Source of the DNA: an uncultured Flammeovirgaceae bacterium
GTDB lineage: Bacteria > Bacteroidota > Bacteroidia > Cytophagales > Cyclobacteriaceae
Assembly: GCA_937138955.1 (NCBI GenBank)
Contig: CAKZPJ010000252.1
Location: 1 to 16,401, forward strand
Length of the DNA: 16,401 bases
Reading direction: 5' to 3'
A program made the position numbers and the translations under genes. This document shows positions 1 through 6,172 of the stretch, one piece after another; within the stretch, counting starts at the first letter, position 1, and each line of letters begins with the position of its first letter. The notes beneath the pieces were generated by a model. The model had not been told where the DNA came from, did not search any database, and worked only from the letters and a program-made list of their open reading frames with translations.

Positions 1-186
1 GCCTTGCTCAAACGATTGTACCAGGAAGAAAAAGCAGTATTTGAAGAAGAATCTCTTAGAGCTGATAGCTTGTTACAAGTAGGTGAGTATCCCCGCAACT
101 CGTCTATCCCTAAAGATCAGCTAGCCGCCCTGACCGTAGTAGCGAACACGTTAGTGAATTATGATGAGGCAGTGTATAAAAGATAA
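1..186 (+). CDS. C-terminal end of a DUF1553 (PSD1) family protein, partial
   Basis: The window opens inside this gene; the frame is open from base 1 and stops at TAA 184-186, leaving about 61 residues. The tail motif, around 'TVVANTLVNYDEAVYKR', resembles the usual end of DUF1553/PSD1 proteins, where a segment like 'ASTLLNLDEVITK' closes the chain. In full-length members (roughly 700-1100 residues) a cytochrome-c-like domain, DUF1549 and DUF1553 precede it, and the gene commonly sits directly upstream of a DUF1501 gene, as here. The biochemical role of the family is not established; association with carbohydrate breakdown clusters is known from gene neighbourhoods in Bacteroidota and Planctomycetes. 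The call rests on a short tail plus the downstream DUF1501 gene, so it is probable rather than certain. Confidence 0.7.
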   Translation, partial: ALLKRLYQEEKAVFEEESLRADSLLQVGEYPRNSSIPKDQLAALTVVANTLVNYDEAVYKR

Positions 187-226
187 TTCAATTGCCCAAT
201 GGTACGATGGTTCAATTGTTAAAATG
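187..226 (+). repeat. Left array of five degenerate octamers (inverted partner at 635-674)
   Basis: Directly after the TAA of the upstream gene the sequence reads as five back-to-back 8-mers: TTCAATTG, CCCAATGG, TACGATGG, TTCAATTG, TTAAAATG. The approximate unit is YTCAATKG. The block is an imperfect inverted copy of 635-674: over 186-220 versus the reverse complement of 641-675, 26 of 35 positions match. Confidence 0.75.
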
Positions 227-238
227 ACGTAGAGAAAT

Positions 239-583
239 ATGGAGGAAAAGAAATATTTACAGCTTAATGATATAGATGCCTATCGAGTAGCCTTTCATCT
301 GAGTAATTACGTTTGGGAAGAGATCATTCAATGGGACTATTTTGCTAAAGATACTATAGGAAAACAGTTTGTGAGAGCGATAGATAGTATTTCAGCAAAC
401 ATTGCCGAAGGCTTTGGCCGCTACCATAAAAAAGACAAGATTAAATTCTACCGTTACGCTAGTGGCTCACTCAAGGAATGCCTCGACTGGAATGAGAAAG
501 CTAAAATCAGAAATCTAGTTGATCAAATTACTTATGAAAAAATTTTCACAGAGTTAGGATTACTACCCAAGCTGATAAATTAA
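239..583 (+). CDS. Four-helix bundle protein, S23/IVS family
   Basis: This is a 114-residue protein of the family related to the product of 23S rRNA intervening sequences (TIGR02436-type, usual length about 115-130). Visible family features are the 'QFVRAIDSISANIAEGFGR' core in residues ~43-61, matching the family pattern of hydrophobic helix then N-I-x-E-G-x-x-R, and the following 'FYRYASGSLKE' helix. The protein is expected to be a small cytoplasmic helical bundle that forms oligomers; its molecular function is unknown, although nucleic-acid binding has been suggested for the family. It has no signal peptide or membrane span. ATG 239 is preceded by AGAGAAAT and gives the standard family N-terminus. 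The gene lies between two inverted octamer arrays inside what appears to be a DUF1553-DUF1501 operon, so it is probably a passenger rather than part of that pathway. Confidence 0.88.
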   Translation: MEEKKYLQLNDIDAYRVAFHLSNYVWEEIIQWDYFAKDTIGKQFVRAIDSISANIAEGFGRYHKKDKIKFYRYASGSLKECLDWNEKAKIRNLVDQITYEKIFTELGLLPKLIN

Positions 584-634
584 TTGATAAAATACACCAA
601 CCTCACTCTTAAAATATAGAGTATCTTCTCGATT

Positions 635-674
635 GTATTCAACAATTGAGCAGTTGAACCATTGAACAATCGAT
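635..674 (-). repeat. Right array of five degenerate octamers
   Basis: Read on the minus strand, this block gives ATCGATTG, TTCAATGG, TTCAACTG, CTCAATTG and TTGAATAC, five consecutive 8-mers of the same YTCAATKG type as the left array but in opposite orientation. It ends two bases before the ATG of the DUF1501 gene, so it replaces whatever leader that gene originally had and probably now forms its translation initiation region. Confidence 0.75.
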
Positions 675-676
675 TT

Positions 677-2128
677 ATGAAATTATTACATAACCAACAT
701 ATTGACCGACGGGATTTTCTGACTAAGACCAGTTTGGGTCTGGGCAGCGTCGCGTTGTCTTCTTTGCTAGGCCCTACCAAGCTGTTCGGTAAACCAGCCC
801 TTCCAGTTGGAGATGGTGGCACTATAGATCATTTGCACTTTGCCCCTAAAGCGAAGCGAGTGATCTACCTGTTTCAGAGTGGTGGACCTTCCCAACTAGA
901 AACATTTGATTATAAACCAACGCTTCAGAAACAGTTTGGCGAAGAGCTACCGGAATCAGTGCGGGGTGGGCAGCGGTTGACTGGGATGACGGCGGGACAG
1001 AAATCGTTTCCGCTGGCAGGTTCAGTATTCGATTTTGCTCAGCATGGCAATAGCGGTGCTTGGGTAAGTGAACTGATGCCGCATACGGCGAAGATTGTGG
1101 ACGAGCTCTGCTTCATTAAATCCATGCACACCGAAGCGATCAACCATGATCCGGCCATTACCTTTTTTCAAACTGGCTCCCAGCAGAATGGCCGCCCGTC
1201 TATTGGCTCGTGGATTAGCTACGGTCTGGGTAGTGATAACGAAAATTTGCCCGCTTTCTGCGTTTTACTATCCCGGGGAAAAGAGGGTGGGCAACCTCTT
1301 TACGCTAAGCTATGGGGTAGTGGCTTTTTACCATCATTGCACCAGGGAGTTCAATTTCGCTCGGGGAAAGACCCAGTACTGTACTTAAACGACCCGCCCG
1401 GCATGAAGAAAAGCAGTCGGCGCCGAATGCTAGATTATCTAAAAGAACTGCACGATATTCAGTACGAAAAGGTGGCTGATCCGGAGATCAATTCGCGTAT
1501 TGCCCAGTACGAGATGGCCTACCGGATGCAGGCTTCCGTGCCGGACACGATGGATATTTCGCGAGAGCCGGATTATATTTACGATATGTACGGCGAGCAG
1601 TCGCGGCAACCCGGCACGTTCGCAGCGAACTGCCTGTTAGCCCGTCGGCTTATTGAAAAAGATGTAAAATTTGTGCAACTCTACCACCAGGGCTGGGATC
1701 AGCACGGTAATCTGCCCAATGATATTCAGAAGATGACGAAGAGCGTCGATCAACCTTCGGCTGCGCTAGTAATGGATTTGAAGCAACGCGGTCTGTTAGA
1801 TGATACGCTGGTAATTTGGGGCGGCGAGTTCGGAAGAACGAACTACTCTCAGGGTAAACTGACTAAGGAAAACTACGGTCGCGACCATCATCCACGCTGC
1901 TTCAGTATCTGGATGGCGGGTGGCGGTATCAAAAAAGGTATCAGCTACGGCGAAACCTGCGAGTTTGGCTATAACATTGTAAAGAACCCGGTGCACGTGC
2001 ATGACTTTCAGGCTACGCTAATGCATTTGCTCGGAGTAGACCACGAACGGTTAACCTTTAAGCATCAGGGCCGCCGTTTCCGACTAACCGATGTGCACGG
2101 ACACGTGGTGAAGGATATACTTGCGTAG
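677..2128 (+). CDS. DUF1501 family protein, Tat-exported
   Basis: The 483-residue product belongs to DUF1501 (alkaline-phosphatase/sulfatase-like fold). The N-terminus has a twin-arginine signal, 'DRRDFL' at residues 10-15 followed by a hydrophobic stretch to ~32, so export in folded form by the Tat system is expected. Family landmarks are 'LFQSGGPSQLETFDYKP' (~65-81), 'LVIWGGEFGRT' (~378-388), 'GRDHHPRCFSIWMAGGG' (~400-416) and the closing 'HVHDFQATLMHLLG' and 'HQGRRFRLTDV' motifs. Length is normal for the family and the frame is intact. ATG 677 is preferred over an upstream TTG at 662, because the five extra codons would come from the inverted octamer array and the ATG gives a typical Tat leader. 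It sits 15 bp before rhaM and after a DUF1553 gene, a common neighbourhood in sugar-catabolic clusters. The exact reaction is not known. Confidence 0.9.
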   Translation: MKLLHNQHIDRRDFLTKTSLGLGSVALSSLLGPTKLFGKPALPVGDGGTIDHLHFAPKAKRVIYLFQSGGPSQLETFDYKPTLQKQFGEELPESVRGGQRLTGMTAGQKSFPLAGSVFDFAQHGNSGAWVSELMPHTAKIVDELCFIKSMHTEAINHDPAITFFQTGSQQNGRPSIGSWISYGLGSDNENLPAFCVLLSRGKEGGQPLYAKLWGSGFLPSLHQGVQFRSGKDPVLYLNDPPGMKKSSRRRMLDYLKELHDIQYEKVADPEINSRIAQYEMAYRMQASVPDTMDISREPDYIYDMYGEQSRQPGTFAANCLLARRLIEKDVKFVQLYHQGWDQHGNLPNDIQKMTKSVDQPSAALVMDLKQRGLLDDTLVIWGGEFGRTNYSQGKLTKENYGRDHHPRCFSIWMAGGGIKKGISYGETCEFGYNIVKNPVHVHDFQATLMHLLGVDHERLTFKHQGRRFRLTDVHGHVVKDILA

Positions 2129-2143
2129 CAAAATCGACAGCCT

Positions 2144-2458
2144 ATGAAACGAGTTGCTTTCAAAATGCAGCTGCTTCCCGAATATGCGGAAGAATACCGA
2201 AAACGACACGATGCCATTTGGCCGGAACTGGTGGATTTGCTCCACCAGAGTGGTATTAGCGATTATTATATCTTCCACGATCCGGATACGCACGAGCTGT
2301 TCGCTACTTACGTGCTGGCCGATGACCACAAAGCTGACCAATTAGCGCAGGAATCTGTGATGAAAAAGTGGTGGGCCTACATGAAAGACATCATGGAAAC
2401 CCACGAAGATAACTCACCAATTAGCAAACCGCTGGATGAAGTGTTTACTATGAAATAG
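2144..2458 (+). CDS. rhaM: L-rhamnose mutarotase
   Basis: This 104-residue protein (same length as E. coli RhaM) interconverts the alpha and beta anomers of L-rhamnose, helping the sugar enter isomerase-based catabolism in the cytoplasm. The residues known from the E. coli enzyme are in register: Tyr18, catalytic His22, Tyr41, and the Trp76-Trp77 pair. The conserved C-terminal 'METHEDNSP' and 'LDEVF' segments are also present. There is no signal peptide. The start is 15 bp after the DUF1501 stop, indicating cotranscription. The 3' end is only 7 bp from the convergent stop of the next gene, with no hairpin terminator visible between them. It suggests that the DUF1553-DUF1501 operon deals with rhamnose or a related 6-deoxy sugar; that substrate is an inference, since no rhamnose isomerase, kinase or aldolase lies in the window. 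Confidence 0.93.
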   Translation: MKRVAFKMQLLPEYAEEYRKRHDAIWPELVDLLHQSGISDYYIFHDPDTHELFATYVLADDHKADQLAQESVMKKWWAYMKDIMETHEDNSPISKPLDEVFTMK

Positions 2459-2465
2459 CTTTCGC

Positions 2466-3572
2466 TTACTGCGCTAAAGAAATATTTTCCGAAGTAGCAA
2501 AACGAGCGCGTACTCCCCAGCCTCCCATGCGCTCAGTCACGGCAAACCAGATTTCATTGTCGCCTTTATTCAGTGGTAAGTAGATAGTATCAAAATAACC
2601 GATGGTGCCTAGATAGCGATAGTCGCGCGAGCGGAAGTTACGCTGACCGCCGTAGATCGCTCTACCGTTTACGAATACTGTCACCGCATCAGAATAGCCA
2701 ATGTGCAGTGGCTTTATCTGCTTCTGGTCAGAATCTACCGCGAATTTGGCGATAATGGTATTGGTTTCCTCCGCTACAGCACTTACCTGCGACAGATTTA
2801 CCGTACCGGACGACTCACTTTCCAATGTCTGCCAATTTAGTCCATTCCGAAACTCTTTAGATAATTCAGTCTGATCTTCCAGTTGCTTGCTGCTGAAAGC
2901 GTTAGAAACCTCCCATTGCGTAACCGTCCCTTCTTCCGCTGCCGGAAACGATTTGGGAGCACTTTTCATAGTAGGATTCTCTACCGACTGGTAAGTGAAG
3001 TTAGCAAAGTACGCATCTTTGATAAACGTATAAATCCCTACAAATCCGGTAGCGGGTTCCCGCTTTAGTTCAAAAGCATGAAGTACAGGTACGTTCATAT
3101 TATCAACATAAACCTCCATCTGACGGTCGGCAATGACCAGTTTCACGTGCATCCACTCCTGAAAGCGGTAGCGATGGGGAATACCGTAGCCTTCTCCGTA
3201 GTACAGTTGCCATCCGGCGTTGCCGTTATAAACCGGAGTATACTGCATGGCATCGGGATTGCCCGACTGGTGCGCCCGCATGTAGTACTCCTCGTAGTTC
3301 TTTTGGTCTTGTATCCGCAGCATGGCTCCCACAAATCCCCGATCGCTGGTAAAAGCCACGTCGTACTCGATGATTCCGTTCTCGAGAGAAACATCAGGTA
3401 AGTAAGCTCGACCGTTATTTAACTTTACTGACGATTGCCCCTTGTATTCTTCCAGTGTGTGCTCACCGGAAAACTCCCAGCGGTCGGAAGAGAAAGGCAC
3501 GGTTTGAGCGGATTGCGCCCCGGCGAAGGTTGTCGCAAAAATGAATAGATTTAATAGTGCAGAAAATTTCAT
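2466..3572 (-). CDS. Secreted two-domain beta-sandwich protein (concanavalin-like plus galactose-binding-like)
   Basis: The 368-residue product begins with a Sec signal peptide (hydrophobic residues 4-17, likely cut after 'FAGA' near residue 19). Residues ~28-197 look like a concanavalin A-like/laminin-G or DUF1080-type jelly roll: 'IIEYDVAFTSDRGFVGAMLR', 'EWMHVKLVIADRQMEVYVDN', and a closing 'ATGFVGIYTF' strand pair are typical. Residues ~215-365 resemble the carbohydrate-binding beta-sandwich of glycoside hydrolase accessory domains, with 'VTVFVNGRAIYGG' and 'LNKGDNEIWFAVTERMGGWG'. No catalytic residues can be assigned, so binding of a glycan or polymer in the periplasm or outside the cell is the cautious reading. 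ATG (complement 3570-3572) gives a good signal peptide. It is convergent with rhaM and divergent from the gene at 3715. Confidence 0.75.
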   Translation of the reverse strand: MKFSALLNLFIFATTFAGAQSAQTVPFSSDRWEFSGEHTLEEYKGQSSVKLNNGRAYLPDVSLENGIIEYDVAFTSDRGFVGAMLRIQDQKNYEEYYMRAHQSGNPDAMQYTPVYNGNAGWQLYYGEGYGIPHRYRFQEWMHVKLVIADRQMEVYVDNMNVPVLHAFELKREPATGFVGIYTFIKDAYFANFTYQSVENPTMKSAPKSFPAAEEGTVTQWEVSNAFSSKQLEDQTELSKEFRNGLNWQTLESESSGTVNLSQVSAVAEETNTIIAKFAVDSDQKQIKPLHIGYSDAVTVFVNGRAIYGGQRNFRSRDYRYLGTIGYFDTIYLPLNKGDNEIWFAVTERMGGWGVRARFATSENISLAQ

Positions 3573-3649
3573 GTTGTTAAGTTGAAATGGGTAAAAGATT
3601 CAGTTGACTACACGAATTAGTAGAGCGAAAAGCTGCGTAATAGCTTGTT

Positions 3650-3683
3650 CAAGTTGGTGCAAAGCAGTACAAGTTGTAGCAAA
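3650..3683 (+). promoter_or_regulatory. Direct repeat, candidate operator
   Basis: CAAGTTGGTGCAAA at 3650-3663 recurs as CAAGTTGTAGCAAA at 3670-3683: 12 of 14 positions match and the period is 20 bp, about two helical turns. The pair lies just upstream of a possible -7 element and 32 bp before the start of a gene with a DNA-binding-like head, in the intergenic region shared with the divergent secreted protein. Confidence 0.35.
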
Positions 3684-3689
3684 AGAGTT

Positions 3690-3697
3690 TATCTTCG
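3690..3697 (+). promoter_or_regulatory. Possible Bacteroidota -7 element
   Basis: TATCTTCG fits the Bacteroidota housekeeping -7 pattern TAnnTTTG with one change and lies 17 bp before ATG 3715, implying a very short leader. A TTG at 3674-3676 is too close for a normal -33 box, so the call is weak. Confidence 0.3.
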
Positions 3698-3714
3698 TAG
3701 TATAGCCCTGATTC

Positions 3715-4995
3715 ATGAATGCCACTTCAATAGTTCAAGTAAACATAACTCGGCTGAAGCAATTGATAGAAAATAAAGTTGCTTGGGGGAATAGTGCGCG
3801 GTGGACTCACCAAGATTTCAATGAATTGAGTGAGCGTATTTGGCGAGAAACCCAGATTAAGTTGAGCACAACTACACTGAAGCGTTTATGGGGTAAAGTG
3901 GACTACCGAAGTCAACCTACTACCAATACATTGAACGTTTTAGCTCAATTTGCCGGATACGAGCACTGGCGCGATTTTACAACTAGGCAGCCAAGCGATG
4001 CTCCGTTAAATGAGGAATATAAATGGGTACAAACCAAGCGTAAGTTTGGTAAAAGGGGGTTAGTAACTGTTGGGTTATTTACCATGTTGATAACATTGGC
4101 CATAGGCTTTAATCGTTGGGTAAGCCGCCCGTTAGAAATAGATCATTCTAAGGTTTCATTTTATAGTGAACCCGTTACTAAAGGGCTTCCCAATACAGTG
4201 ATTTTTTATTACGATGTATCTCAGCTCTCGTATGATCAGGTAGAAATTCAGCAATCTTGGGATAATCGTCTTCGCCGAACGGTAGACAAGCGAGACAGTA
4301 TCTACACTACTACTTACTACTACCCTGGTTACTTTCGGGCAAAGCTCTTAGTAGAAGATCAGGTTATAGAAGAACACGATGTGTACGTGACCTCCAATGG
4401 CTGGCTCGCCCTGATTGGGGGTGAAGAAATTCCGCATTATTTAACGGGTAATATCAAACGGAACGGCACACTTTCAGTATCACCGGAGCGATTACAACCG
4501 GAGAAATTACTCAGTCAAGAAGAAGGCTCTCATTTAGCTTACTATAATGTACAAGACTTCGGGGATCTTTCTTCCAGTAATTTCACCCTAGAAACCGCGA
4601 TCAGAAGTGATTATAATCAGGGAGAAGCAGTGTGTCAAGAGAGTCAGGTATCAGTCCTTTGTGCGAAAGGGCGTATCGCTATTCCTTGGTCAATACCGGG
4701 TTGTGTAGGAAACATCTACTTGGCTGCCAGTGAGCAATATCTTAATGGAGAAACCGCTGACCTATCCGCTTTTGGCTGTGATCTTTCCGAGTGGCAGCAT
4801 ATCCGTCTGAAAGTTGAGCAACAGCAGCTATCAGTATACCGTAATGAGCAGCTAGTTTTTCAAACTACTTTTGAAAAGGATGCCGGAAAAGTAGCCGGAA
4901 TCCGGTATCGGTTTCAAGGCGCAGGTTCAGTAGACTACGTTCGGTTACTGGATGAAAACGAGCAGGAAGTTTTTCAAGATGACTTCAACAACTGA
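3715..4995 (+). CDS. XRE-like head, single membrane span, lectin-like outer domain
   Basis: This 426-residue protein is not one I can name. Residues ~30-88 have the spacing of a helix-turn-helix domain: 'FNELSERIWRETQIKLS', 'TTLKRLWGKVDY', then 'TNTLNVLAQFAGY' and 'WRDF'. A basic stretch (KRKFGKR, ~108-114) precedes one transmembrane helix at ~115-132, so the head should be cytoplasmic by the positive-inside rule. Residues ~140-225 look like a PKD/Ig-like strand-rich domain and ~265-426 like a concanavalin/LamG fold ('WQHIRLKVEQQQLSVYRNE', 'GIRYRFQGAGSVDYVRLLD'). The plan suggests a one-component membrane-anchored regulator that reads an extracytoplasmic ligand, but the target and ligand are unknown and the head could have another role. 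A direct repeat upstream may be an operator. Its last 22 bp overlap the convergent lipoprotein gene. Confidence 0.75.
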   Translation: MNATSIVQVNITRLKQLIENKVAWGNSARWTHQDFNELSERIWRETQIKLSTTTLKRLWGKVDYRSQPTTNTLNVLAQFAGYEHWRDFTTRQPSDAPLNEEYKWVQTKRKFGKRGLVTVGLFTMLITLAIGFNRWVSRPLEIDHSKVSFYSEPVTKGLPNTVIFYYDVSQLSYDQVEIQQSWDNRLRRTVDKRDSIYTTTYYYPGYFRAKLLVEDQVIEEHDVYVTSNGWLALIGGEEIPHYLTGNIKRNGTLSVSPERLQPEKLLSQEEGSHLAYYNVQDFGDLSSSNFTLETAIRSDYNQGEAVCQESQVSVLCAKGRIAIPWSIPGCVGNIYLAASEQYLNGETADLSAFGCDLSEWQHIRLKVEQQQLSVYRNEQLVFQTTFEKDAGKVAGIRYRFQGAGSVDYVRLLDENEQEVFQDDFNN

Positions 4996-5789
4996 AATTC
5001 TTCCAAGTTGGAGAATGTGCCCTCGGGAATAGTTTCCATTACCTCAATATCCGTAATATTTCGCTCGCCCCGATCTCCGGAAAGCATCAGTGAACCATAC
5101 TTTTCGTATTCAGCCCAAGGAGTCATAAAACGAGGAGTATCCATTTCTACCGTAGGGTAGAATGCCCATTGGGTCACCATGTAATCGTTAGGATCTACGT
5201 ACACCTGATATTTGTTCTGTGGGGTAACCCCCACGCCCTCAAAACGTAACTCTAACACTTCAGCGGACTCACCACCTTGAATGGTATCTTCGCCAACGTA
5301 GGTCAGCGTCACCCCCGAATCTTTCAGCTTAAAGGGCATAAACAGCCAGTAACTGTCATTAATCCAGATACTCTTTCCTCGCTCTATATATTTGGTTAAA
5401 GAATCAGTATCAGTAATCTCTTCTCCGCCCATCGCCACTTTTCCCTGATCAGAGTCTACGTTGATTAGATAGATTGCTGAATCTCGAGGAACTTCAATAC
5501 GTACATCGCCCGACTGCTTGTCCCAAAGTAGAGTGCGAGCACCGAAAAAATTCCAGCTTACGTATTGGGTAGTATCCCAAGCTTTACGACCACCCATTGC
5601 CTGCATGACGCTATCGGCAATAGCTATTGCTTTTTCATCAGAAGCAGATTCATTAAAACCCTCAGCCGGAGGATTCGCATAAGCCAGCCCTACGCCATCT
5701 ATCTCAGCGGTTTGTTCTTCAGTAGTTTGCCCCGGCTGGCAAGCGATAAATAAAAAGGGAGCTAGTAGAAAGACAAGAATTCGGTTCAT
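4974..5789 (-). CDS. Lipoprotein of unknown function, LolA-like appearance
   Basis: The 271-residue product has a lipoprotein signal: hydrophobic residues 4-15 and lipobox 'LFIAC' with Cys17 as the acylation site. After a polar linker, residues ~52-110 carry 'AIADSVMQAMGGRKAWD', 'YVSWNFFGARTLLWDK' and 'GDVRIEVP', which resemble Bacteroidota lipoproteins with a LolA/LppX-like curved sheet. Later stretches such as 'GESAEVLELRFEGVGVTP' and 'YQVYVDPNDYMVTQWAFYP' fit the alternating strands of that fold, in which the inner groove may carry a lipid or hydrophobic ligand. That fold assignment is by pattern only. It is probably attached to the outer membrane facing the periplasm. ATG is at complement 5787-5789. 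The 3' end overlaps the convergent gene by 22 bp, so the final seven codons share DNA with the other gene's tail. Confidence 0.7.
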   Translation of the reverse strand: MNRILVFLLAPFLFIACQPGQTTEEQTAEIDGVGLAYANPPAEGFNESASDEKAIAIADSVMQAMGGRKAWDTTQYVSWNFFGARTLLWDKQSGDVRIEVPRDSAIYLINVDSDQGKVAMGGEEITDTDSLTKYIERGKSIWINDSYWLFMPFKLKDSGVTLTYVGEDTIQGGESAEVLELRFEGVGVTPQNKYQVYVDPNDYMVTQWAFYPTVEMDTPRFMTPWAEYEKYGSLMLSGDRGERNITDIEVMETIPEGTFSNLEEFQLLKSS

Positions 5790-5827
5790 AGGTGTAGTGG
5801 TTTTTGGGAAAGGTATTCTTTGTAAGA

Positions 5828-5839
5828 AACTAATTAGTT
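5828..5839. repeat. Perfect 12 bp palindrome
   Basis: AACTAATTAGTT equals its own reverse complement. It overlaps a small dyad, TTAGA-TCGT-TCTAA (5838-5851), upstream of the lipoprotein gene and downstream of its possible -7 element. An operator is possible; a chance AT-rich palindrome is also possible. Confidence 0.3.
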
Positions 5840-5916
5840 AGATCGTTCTAAAGCGAATGTATAGTATATGCAACTCGGTGCTAACGTGCATGTTTAAATT
5901 TTTACCTTAATTAAAG

Positions 5917-5956
5917 GTTCTTGTTGCTAAAAAAAGCTCCCCTGTACAACAAGAAC
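5917..5956 (+). repeat. Perfect 10 bp inverted repeat with 20 nt loop
   Basis: GTTCTTGTTG (5917-5926) pairs exactly with CAACAAGAAC (5947-5956). The loop is A-rich then C-rich. No T-run follows the stem on either strand, so it is not a normal intrinsic terminator; an operator dyad or a leader-RNA hairpin are the alternatives. Confidence 0.5.
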
Positions 5957-6172
5957 TCGAAATAGCTTCTGTTTTCAAGTATCTGAATCAAATCATGTGT
6001 GTGTGGAATTAGACGTATTACCTATAATATTTTAGATAGCAGGGAGGGATCTAATTTATTTACTGGGAATAGTAACGCTACTGTATTTTTAAAAATAGAA
6101 TTTATACTCATTGTTATTTTATCTTCCTTTTAGTAATATGAGTAATTATTAAAATTCTTATACTGATTTACG

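Larger units (their letters stand above)
187..674 (+). mobile_element. Putative four-helix-bundle (S23/IVS-type) inserted element
   Basis: A ~488 bp unit fills exactly the space between the stop codon of the DUF1553 gene (184-186) and a point two bases before the ATG of the DUF1501 gene (677). It consists of an octamer array, the four-helix-bundle gene, a short AT-rich tail, and an inverted octamer array. DUF1553 and DUF1501 genes are normally adjacent, so the simplest reading is an insertion between two cotranscribed genes. Homologous proteins are encoded by intervening sequences in 23S rRNA genes of some bacteria. No transposase is encoded and no clear target duplication is visible, so mobility is inferred only. 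Confidence 0.5.
5790..6172. other. Divergent intergenic region, 383 bp
   Basis: This gap separates the minus-strand lipoprotein gene from the plus-strand sigma factor gene, so it should hold both promoters. It is AT-rich. On the minus strand TACATTCG (complement 5854-5861) fits TAnnTTTG with one change and would leave a ~65 nt leader, but no -33 box is at the expected distance. A 12 bp palindrome and a 10 bp hairpin are listed separately. No coding sequence is convincing. Confidence 0.5.

Noticed and set aside
662..676. TTG start five codons upstream of the DUF1501 ATG
   Set aside because: The extra codons come from the inverted octamer array; ATG 677 gives a normal Tat leader.
580..822. 80-codon minus-strand frame across the element boundary
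   Set aside because: It spans the octamer array and the antisense of the DUF1501 signal region; no protein-like pattern.
3078..3401. 107-codon plus-strand frame
   Set aside because: It is antisense to the secreted beta-sandwich gene, whose frame has clear domain features.
5917..5956. Intrinsic terminator reading of the 10 bp hairpin
   Set aside because: The loop is long and no T-run follows the stem on either strand; no gene ends nearby.
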